Source: Streptomyces olivochromogenes (GTDB lineage: Bacteria; Actinomycetota; Actinomycetes; Streptomycetales; Streptomycetaceae). From it: a DNA stretch of 64,000 nt. Each line of letters begins with the position of its first letter. Within the stretch, counting starts at the first letter, position 1. Below, in pieces: positions 58,607 to 64,000 of the stretch. The stretch covers positions 249,829-313,828 of the forward strand of contig NZ_KQ948457.1 of NCBI RefSeq assembly GCF_001514115.1. Reading direction: 5' to 3'. A program made the translations under genes and the position numbers. The notes beneath the pieces are model-generated. The model was given only the letters and a program-made list of their open reading frames with translations, did not search any database and was not told where the DNA came from.

Positions 58607-58650
58607 GCGGTGACCCCCGGTGCCGGGCATCCGGCGCCGGGGGTCACCGC
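58607..58650 (+). terminator. Terminator after the SprT-like gene
   Basis: A 20-bp stem, 58607-58626 with 58631-58650, has one wobble and a GCAT loop. It is among the strongest hairpins in the window and isolates rpsP. Confidence 0.9.
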
Positions 58651-58826
58651 GCGCTGCCCCGTGAAGGCGACCCGCCAGGGTGTGGCACAATGGCTAGCTG
58701 TACTCGACAGCCGCACAGGACCCCTCTCTCCTCCGGCTGACGCGTCCATCGGGCACTCGGGTACCGCAACCCCACGCGGCCATCTCGCCGTGCCCAACCA
58801 CGTCAAGACCAGGAGACACCACTTCC

Positions 58827-59255
58827 GTGGCAGTCAAGATCAAGCTGAAGCGTCTGGGCAAGATCCGTTCGCCTCACTACCGCATCGTCGTCGCCGACTC
58901 CCGTACCCGCCGTGATGGTCGGGCCATCGAGGAGATCGGTCTGTACCACCCGGTGCAGAACCCCTCGCGTATCGAGGTCGACTCCGACCGTGCGCAGTAC
59001 TGGCTGGGTGTCGGCGCGCAGCCGACCGAGCCCGTTCTCGCCATCCTGAAGCTGACCGGCGACTGGCAGAAGTTCAAGGGCGAGCCCGCCCCTGCTCCGC
59101 TGCTCGTGGCCGAGCCGAAGGCGACGCGCCCGTCGTTCGACGCCCTGGGCGGCGACGACGAGGGCAAGGGTGAGGCCATCACCCAGAAGAAGAAGGCTGA
59201 GAAGAAGGACGAGGCCCCGGCCGCGTCCTCTTCGTCTGAGTCGACCGAGGCCTGA
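58827..59255 (+). CDS. rpsP: 30S ribosomal protein S16
   Basis: 142 residues, from GTG 58827: MAVKIKLKRLGKIRSPHYRI, then VVADSRTRRDGRAIEEIGLY and SDRAQYWLGVGAQPTEPVLA. The first 85 residues are the S16 core. A long acidic/lysine and Ser-rich tail (ITQKKKAEKKDEAPAASSSS) is typical of actinobacteria. It begins the rpsP-khpA-rimM-trmD-rplS cluster; khpA starts two bases after the stop. Confidence 0.98.
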   Translation: MAVKIKLKRLGKIRSPHYRIVVADSRTRRDGRAIEEIGLYHPVQNPSRIEVDSDRAQYWLGVGAQPTEPVLAILKLTGDWQKFKGEPAPAPLLVAEPKATRPSFDALGGDDEGKGEAITQKKKAEKKDEAPAASSSSESTEA

Positions 59256-59257
59256 GC

Positions 59258-59497
59258 ATGCTCGAGGAGGCTCTCGAGCACCTCGTGAAGGGCATTGTCG
59301 ACAACCCCGACGATGTGCAGGTCGCCTCGCGCGACCTGCGCCGTGGGCGCGTTCTCGAGGTCCGGGTACACCCCGACGACCTCGGCAAGGTGATCGGCCG
59401 CAACGGCCGTACCGCCCGCGCTCTGCGGACCGTCGTGGGTGCCATCGGCGGCCGAGGTGTCCGCGTCGACCTCGTCGACGTGGACCACGTCCGCTGA
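59258..59497 (+). CDS. khpA: KH-domain RNA-binding protein KhpA
   Basis: 79 residues. MLEEALEHLVKGIVDNPDDV is followed by a KH fold with the GXXG loop VIGRNGRTARALRTVV. It binds RNA, commonly with KhpB/Jag. It is the usual partner between rpsP and rimM and is tightly linked to rpsP. Confidence 0.95.
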   Translation: MLEEALEHLVKGIVDNPDDVQVASRDLRRGRVLEVRVHPDDLGKVIGRNGRTARALRTVVGAIGGRGVRVDLVDVDHVR

Positions 59498-59517
59498 CGT
59501 AACAGGCAGCACCGGCT

Positions 59518-59553
59518 CGGGCCGGGGAGGGCTTTCGAGCCGTCCCCGGCCCG
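59518..59553 (+). terminator. Hairpin between khpA and rimM
   Basis: CGGGCCGGGGA (59518-59528) pairs with TCCCCGGCCCG (59543-59553); an inner GGCT/AGCC stem closes a TTCG loop. It may attenuate readthrough within the cluster. Confidence 0.75.
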
Positions 59554-59604
59554 TAGTCGTCTACGAACCCATGCCGTAGGCACATCGACAGGAGATCAAG
59601 CACA

Positions 59605-60192
59605 GTGCAGCTGGTAGTCGCTCGCGTCGGCCGCGCCCACGGCATCAAGGGCGAGGTCACCGTGGAGGTCCGTACGGACGAGCCGGAACTCAGGCTCGGG
59701 CCCGGTGCCGTCCTGCTCACCGATCCGGCCTCCGCCGGACCGCTGACCATCGAGACCGGCCGGGTGCACAGCGGCCGTCTGCTGCTGCGCTTCGCGGGCG
59801 TACGCGACCGGAACGCGGCCGAGGCGCTGCGCAACACCCTCCTGATCGCCGAGGTGGACCCGGACCAGCAGCCCGAGGACCCGGACGAGTACTACGACCA
59901 CCAGCTGATGGACCTGGACGTGGTCACCAAGGACGGGGTGGAGGTCGGACGGATCACGGAGATCTCCCATCTGCCCTCGCAGGACCTGTTCGTGGTCGAG
60001 CGGCCCGACGGGACCGAGGTCCTGATCCCGTTCGTCGAGGAGATCGTCACCGAGATCGACCTGGAGGAGCAGCGGGCCGTCATCGACCCGCCGCCGGGCC
60101 TGATCGACGACCAGGCGGAAATCGACTCCTCCAGGGACACGGAGAACGCCTCCGCCAAGGACGACGAGAACTCCTCGGGGGCCGACGCCTGA
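59605..60192 (+). CDS. rimM: 16S rRNA processing protein RimM
   Basis: 195 residues. The N-terminal RimM domain (VVARVGRAHGIKGEVTVEVR) and a PRC barrel (DEYYDHQLMDLDVVTKDGVE, FVVERPDGTEVLIPFVEEIV) are clear. A 30-residue acidic/Ser-rich tail follows. It assists maturation of the 30S head. GTG 59605 follows AGGAGAT. The stop overlaps the trmD ATG by one base. Confidence 0.97.
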   Translation: MQLVVARVGRAHGIKGEVTVEVRTDEPELRLGPGAVLLTDPASAGPLTIETGRVHSGRLLLRFAGVRDRNAAEALRNTLLIAEVDPDQQPEDPDEYYDHQLMDLDVVTKDGVEVGRITEISHLPSQDLFVVERPDGTEVLIPFVEEIVTEIDLEEQRAVIDPPPGLIDDQAEIDSSRDTENASAKDDENSSGADA

Positions 60193-61013
60193 TGCGGCTC
60201 GACGTCGTCACGATCTTCCCCGAGTACCTGGAACCCCTCAACGTCTCGCTCGTCGGCAAGGCACGCGCGCGTGGGCAGCTGAATGTGCACGTGCACGACC
60301 TTCGGGAGTGGACGTACGACCGCCACAACACGGTCGACGACACCCCGTACGGCGGCGGCCCCGGCATGGTCATGAAGACCGAGCCATGGGGCGACGCCCT
60401 GGACTCCGTCCTGGCCGATGGCTACGAGACCGGCTCCCACGGGCCCGTCCTGGTCGTGCCCACGCCGAGCGGACGCCCCTTCACCCAGGAACTCGCCGTC
60501 GAGCTCTCCGAGCGCCCCTGGCTGGTCTTCACGCCCGCCCGCTACGAGGGCATCGACCGCAGGGTCATCGACGAATACGCGACCCGGATGCCCGTCTACG
60601 AGGTGTCCATCGGCGACTACGTACTCGCCGGCGGCGAGGCGGCCGTACTCGTCGTCACGGAGGCCGTGGCGCGGCTGCTGCCGGGTGTTCTCGGCAACGC
60701 CGAGTCCCACCGGGACGACTCGTTCGCCCCCGGCGCCATGGCCAACCTCCTGGAGGGGCCCGTATACACCAAGCCCCCGGCGTGGCGCGGCCGCGAGATC
60801 CCCGACGTGCTGGTCAGCGGTCACCACGGGAAGATCGCCCGCTGGCGCCGCGACGAGGCCCTGCGCCGTACGGCGGCGAACCGGCCCGACCTCATCGAGC
60901 GCTGCGACCCTTCCGTCTTCGACAAGAAGGACCGCGAAATGCTCTCGATCCTGGGCTGGCAGCCGGAACCCGACGGTCGATTTTGGCGCAGACCAGAGGC
61001 CGTGGAAGAATAG
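60192..61013 (+). CDS. trmD: tRNA (guanine37-N1)-methyltransferase
   Basis: 273 residues, a SPOUT-class methyltransferase for G37 next to the anticodon. Motifs are MRLDVVTIFPEYLEPLNVSL, DDTPYGGGPGMVMKTEP, PARYEGIDRRVIDEYATRMP (SAM knot, near 113) and SIGDYVLAGGEAAVLVVTEA. It overlaps rimM by one base (TGATG), so translation is coupled. Confidence 0.98.
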   Translation: MRLDVVTIFPEYLEPLNVSLVGKARARGQLNVHVHDLREWTYDRHNTVDDTPYGGGPGMVMKTEPWGDALDSVLADGYETGSHGPVLVVPTPSGRPFTQELAVELSERPWLVFTPARYEGIDRRVIDEYATRMPVYEVSIGDYVLAGGEAAVLVVTEAVARLLPGVLGNAESHRDDSFAPGAMANLLEGPVYTKPPAWRGREIPDVLVSGHHGKIARWRRDEALRRTAANRPDLIERCDPSVFDKKDREMLSILGWQPEPDGRFWRRPEAVEE

Positions 61014-61144
61014 GCCGCTGTTGTCTGCGTAGACCGGGCGCCCCTGCCACAGGGGGACACGACGCCCGTCCCGACGCGGCAGCACCCTCTTGGAAAACTA
61101 GCTCCCGTTGATGACCTGTGGCATCAACGAAGAAAGCAGACGAA

Positions 61145-61495
61145 ATGTCTCACCTGCTCGACTCCGTCGACAGCGCGTCGCTGCGCAGCGACATCCCGGC
61201 CTTCCGCCCGGGTGACACCGTCAACGTCCACGTCCGCGTCATCGAGGGCAACCGCTCCCGTGTGCAGCAGTTCAAGGGCGTAGTCATCCGTCGCCAGGGC
61301 GCCGGTGTCCGCGAGACCTTCACGGTCCGCAAGGTCTCCTTCTCGGTCGGCGTCGAGCGTACCTTCCCGGTGCACACCCCGATCGTCGAGAAGATCGAGC
61401 TCGTCACCCGTGGTGACGTGCGTCGCGCGAAGCTGTACTACCTGCGTGACCTGCGCGGCAAGGCCGCGAAGATCAAGGAGAAGCGCGACAACTGA
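61145..61495 (+). CDS. rplS: 50S ribosomal protein L19
   Basis: 116 residues from ATG 61145: MSHLLDSVDSASLRSDIPAF, then FRPGDTVNVHVRVIEGNRSR and VEKIELVTRGDVRRAKLYYL. This ATG gives the usual length; ATG 61118 would add nine residues. AAAGCAGAC precedes it. It ends the ribosomal cluster, and sipW starts 45 bp later. Confidence 0.98.
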   Translation: MSHLLDSVDSASLRSDIPAFRPGDTVNVHVRVIEGNRSRVQQFKGVVIRRQGAGVRETFTVRKVSFSVGVERTFPVHTPIVEKIELVTRGDVRRAKLYYLRDLRGKAAKIKEKRDN

Positions 61496-61540
61496 GCTCG
61501 CGAAGGGGTTCACATGGACGCCGGATAACATCTGGCTCCG

Positions 61541-62257
61541 ATGGACACCGAAGCACAGCACACGGAGCGCGACCGCTCCTCCCGCCCCACCGAGTCCGAG
61601 GACATCTCGGACGCTGAGGGGCCGGAGGGACGGTCGCGTTTCGCGTTGGTGGCCCGGGCCGCCGACTGGCTCCCCGGTGGGCGGATCACTCTGACCGTGC
61701 TGGTCTGTCTGCTGTTCCTGGTGCTGTTCAGCAACTTCGTGATGCAGCCGTTCGAGATTCCCAGCAGCTCGATGGAGCGCGGATTGAGGATCGGGGACCG
61801 CGTTCTCGTAAATAAGTTGGCGTACCGTTTCGGTGCTGAGCCGCGGCGGGGCGATGTCGTCGTGTTCGACGGCACTGGGTATTTCGGGAACGCCGACTAC
61901 GTCAAACGCGTCGTGGGTGTGGGGGGAGACCACGTGGTCTGCTGCGACAAGAAGGGGAGGCTCGAGGTGAACGGCCGGTCGGTCGACGAGTCGACGTTTC
62001 TGTACCCGGGGGACAGCCCGTCCGACGTCTCCTTCGACGTCGTGGTGCCCGCCGGCAGCCTGTTCCTTCTCGGTGACCACCGCAGAGACTCGAGCGACTC
62101 CCGCGACCACCTGGGGTCTCCCGGCGGCGGCATGATCCCCGTCGGTGATGTGATCGGCAGGGCCGACTGGATCGCCTGGCCCGCGGGCCACTGGACCCGG
62201 CTGCAGCGTGCCGCCGCCTACGCGCGTGTGCCCACCGCGGACGGTGCCCATGGGTAA
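61541..62257 (+). CDS. sipW: Type I signal peptidase SipW
   Basis: 238 residues. A cytoplasmic N-terminus of about 48 residues is followed by a membrane anchor (ITLTVLVCLLFLVLFSNFVM, near 49-68) and the extracytoplasmic Ser-Lys protease. The Ser is in FEIPSSSMERGLRIGDRVLV (near 72-91), the Lys in ADYVKRVVGVGGD (near 126), and GDHRRDSSDSRDHLG is box E. It removes signal peptides from secreted proteins. It is the first of a tandem set typical of Streptomyces. The end overlaps sipX by eight bases. Confidence 0.95.
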   Translation: MDTEAQHTERDRSSRPTESEDISDAEGPEGRSRFALVARAADWLPGGRITLTVLVCLLFLVLFSNFVMQPFEIPSSSMERGLRIGDRVLVNKLAYRFGAEPRRGDVVVFDGTGYFGNADYVKRVVGVGGDHVVCCDKKGRLEVNGRSVDESTFLYPGDSPSDVSFDVVVPAGSLFLLGDHRRDSSDSRDHLGSPGGGMIPVGDVIGRADWIAWPAGHWTRLQRAAAYARVPTADGAHG

Positions 62258-63332
62258 CCGTGGCAGGCCACGTGGGGTCTCCGACCACGCCGCCGACAAC
62301 CTGCTGCCTACCGGCACCCGGCGGGCCGCCGGCGGCGCCGTCCGGCCCGGCCGTGCCGAGCGCCGCAAGCTCCAGCGCAAGGTCAAGCGGCGCCGACGGC
62401 GCTCCGCGATCAAGGAGATACCCCTCCTCGTGGGCGTCGCGGTGCTCATAGCGCTGGTCCTCAAGACCTTCCTCGTCCAGGCCTTCGTGATCCCGTCGGG
62501 TTCCATGGAGAACACGATCCAGATCGGCGACCGTGTGCTCGTCGACAAGTTCACGCCATGGTTCGGCTCCAAGCCCCAGCGCGGCGACGTCGTCGTCTTC
62601 AAGGATCCCGGTAACTGGCTGGCCGGGGAGAAGACCACCAAGAAGAACGACCCGGTCGTCGTCAAGCAGGTCAAGGAGGGCCTGACGGCCATCGGTCTGC
62701 TGCCCTCCGACAACGACAAGGACCTCATCAAGCGGGTCGTCGCGGTCGGCGGCGACACCGTGAAGTGCTGCGACACCCAAGGGCGCGTGACCGTCAACGG
62801 CATGCCGCTCAACGAGTCGTACATCCAGGCCGGGAACAAGCCATCGGACTTCTCCTTCGAGGAGACCGTGCCCAAGGGTCGTCTCTGGGTGATGGGCGAC
62901 CATCGAGCCAACTCGGCCGACTCCCGCTACCACCGCACCGAGAAATACGGCGGTACCGTCTCCGAGAGCTCGGTCGTCGGCAGAGCCATGGTCATCGCCT
63001 GGCCCTTCGGGCACTGGACCCGGCTGAAGGAACCGGACACGTTCGCGTCCGTACCGAGCGGGTCGGCAACCGCTCTCGGCGCGTCGCATAGGGTGGCGTC
63101 CGCGGATCTCAATCGATTGATCCCGCTCCCGAGCCCTGCGGAACTCCCGCTCGTTATGGGAGTGGTGGGCCTGCGCCGGATCCGGCGCAGGCGGCGGCAC
63201 GGAGTGAGGAGTGGATGTGGGGGATTTGGCGGTCGGCGCACGATCCGGACACGATGGCCCCGAGGAGCAGCCGGAGCGACCCGACGGATCGGCCACCCCG
63301 GCCACGAACGACGTCACTGGTTCCGGGAGTGA
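62250..63332 (+). CDS. sipX: Type I signal peptidase SipX
   Basis: 360 residues from ATG 62250 (MGNRGRPRGVSDHAADNLLP). A basic region (RRKLQRKVKRRRRRSAIKEI) precedes the anchor (PLLVGVAVLIALVLKTFLVQ, near 68-87). Catalytic Ser is in VIPSGSMENTIQIGDRVLVD (near 91) and Lys in DKDLIKRVVAVGGD (near 164). Box E reads MGDHRANSADSRYH. After residue 275 there is a second hydrophobic stretch (SPAELPLVMGVVGL) and an Arg-rich end whose last 39 codons overlap sipY in another frame. Confidence 0.93.
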   Translation: MGNRGRPRGVSDHAADNLLPTGTRRAAGGAVRPGRAERRKLQRKVKRRRRRSAIKEIPLLVGVAVLIALVLKTFLVQAFVIPSGSMENTIQIGDRVLVDKFTPWFGSKPQRGDVVVFKDPGNWLAGEKTTKKNDPVVVKQVKEGLTAIGLLPSDNDKDLIKRVVAVGGDTVKCCDTQGRVTVNGMPLNESYIQAGNKPSDFSFEETVPKGRLWVMGDHRANSADSRYHRTEKYGGTVSESSVVGRAMVIAWPFGHWTRLKEPDTFASVPSGSATALGASHRVASADLNRLIPLPSPAELPLVMGVVGLRRIRRRRRHGVRSGCGGFGGRRTIRTRWPRGAAGATRRIGHPGHERRHWFRE

Positions 63333-64000
63333 CTCCGGGGACGGTGGCGACGGTACGAAGGAGCAGGGCGAGCAGGAGCCGAAGCCCAAGAAGCCGCGTT
63401 CCTTCTGGAAGGAGCTTCCGCTCCTCATCGGTATCGCGCTCGTTCTCGCGCTGCTGATCAAGACTTTCCTGGTCCAGGCGTTCTCGATTCCCTCGGACTC
63501 GATGCAGAATACGCTTCAGCAGGGCGACCGGGTCCTGGTCGACAAGCTCACCCCGTGGTTCGGTTCGGAGCCCTCGCGCGGCGAGGTGGTCGTCTTCCAC
63601 GACCCCGACAAATGGCTGGAGGGCGAGCCCACGCCCAACCCGAACGCCGCGCAGACGTTCCTCAGCAAGATCGGCCTGATGCCGTCGGCCAACGAGAAGG
63701 ACCTCATCAAGCGGGTCATCGGTGTCGCCGGTGACACGATCGAGTGCAAGGGCACCGGCCCGCTGAAGGTCAACGGCAAGGCACTGAACGAGGACTCGTA
63801 CGTCTACGTCGGGAACACCCCGTGCAGCGTCGACGACCAGGGCGGCCAGTTCAAGGTGACGGTACCCAAAGGCAAAATCTGGGTCATGGGTGACCACCGG
63901 CAGAACTCGCTGGACTCGCGCTATCACCAGCAGGACGATCACCAGGGCTTCGTGCCGGTGGGCAATGTCGTCGGCCGCGCCATCGTGATCGCCTGGCCGC
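63217..64000 (+). CDS. sipY: Type I signal peptidase SipY (partial, 3' end outside window)
   Basis: The reading frame starts at GTG 63217 (VGDLAVGARSGHDGPEEQPE; GAGGAG six bases upstream, GTG 63211 is an alternative). A polar/acidic N-terminus of about 65 residues is followed by the anchor (PLLIGIALVLALLIKTFLVQ) and catalytic Ser in FSIPSDSMQNTLQQGDRVLV (near 90-109). The Lys is in KDLIKRVIGVAGD and box E is MGDHRQNSLDSRYHQ. About 261 residues are present before the window ends. It overlaps the 3' end of sipX by 116 bp in a different frame, so the two are co-transcribed. Confidence 0.92.
   Translation, partial: MGDLAVGARSGHDGPEEQPERPDGSATPATNDVTGSGSDSGDGGDGTKEQGEQEPKPKKPRSFWKELPLLIGIALVLALLIKTFLVQAFSIPSDSMQNTLQQGDRVLVDKLTPWFGSEPSRGEVVVFHDPDKWLEGEPTPNPNAAQTFLSKIGLMPSANEKDLIKRVIGVAGDTIECKGTGPLKVNGKALNEDSYVYVGNTPCSVDDQGGQFKVTVPKGKIWVMGDHRQNSLDSRYHQQDDHQGFVPVGNVVGRAIVIAWP

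Overview
The window is high-GC actinobacterial chromosome, almost certainly Streptomyces. GTG starts are frequent, GGAGG-type ribosome sites are short, codon third positions are strongly GC, and long GC-perfect hairpins end many genes. The gene order ndgR–leuC–leuD–hupS … rpmB … recG–coaD–rpmF–rnc–mutM … smc–glcP–ftsY–nsdA–amtB–glnK–glnD–ffh–ftsH … rpsP–khpA–rimM–trmD–rplS–sipW–sipX–sipY matches the core-chromosome order I remember from S. coelicolor. No plasmid, prophage, transposase or CRISPR array was seen.

Layout: 1-4.3 kb holds the IclR regulator NdgR divergent from leucine genes leuCD, then the long-tailed nucleoid protein HupS. 4.4-10.3 kb holds cofactor F420 (cofC), phospholipid (1-acyl-glycerol-3-phosphate acyltransferase, gpsA), cell-wall (ddl) and thiamine (thiL) genes, with a lipoprotein and a stand-alone Lrp ligand-binding domain opposite. 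10.3-14.7 kb is an accessory pair: an AfsR/SARP-type regulator followed by an FAD monooxygenase. 14.8-17.2 kb has rpmB and a DAK/DegV-type protein. 17.4-22.3 kb is a second accessory pair: an HSP90-family chaperone and a 1028-residue TPR protein, translationally coupled. 22.4-29.9 kb is core (recG, rsmD, coaD, DivIVA-like, yceD-like, rpmF, rnc, mutM). 29.9-33.6 kb holds an HxlR repressor with its probable target flavoprotein gene, unusual tandem repeats, a SHOCT protein, a tRNA-like relic and a CAP-domain protein. 33.7-44.1 kb has acyP, smc, the glucose permease glcP, a permease/flavin-oxidoreductase pair and ftsY. 44.2-51.3 kb has a primase-polymerase-like protein, nsdA and the nitrogen operon amtB-glnK-glnD with a GlnR-type box. 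51.4-64 kb carries ffh, ftsH, a methyltransferase, an archaeal-type prolyl-tRNA synthetase, a SprT-like protein, the rpsP-rplS translation cluster and three tandem signal peptidases, the last cut by the window end.

Functionally the core genes cover protein export (ftsY, ffh, sipWXY), chromosome maintenance (smc, hupS, recG, mutM), ribosome assembly (rpmB, rpmF, rpsP, rimM, trmD, rplS, rnc, rsmD) and nitrogen signalling. The best candidates for something little described are the HSP90-like/TPR pair and a degenerate 12-bp repeat family that occurs both behind a flavoprotein gene and, in frame, inside the ATPase domain of the SARP regulator. All family calls are from reading motifs; no database search was possible.
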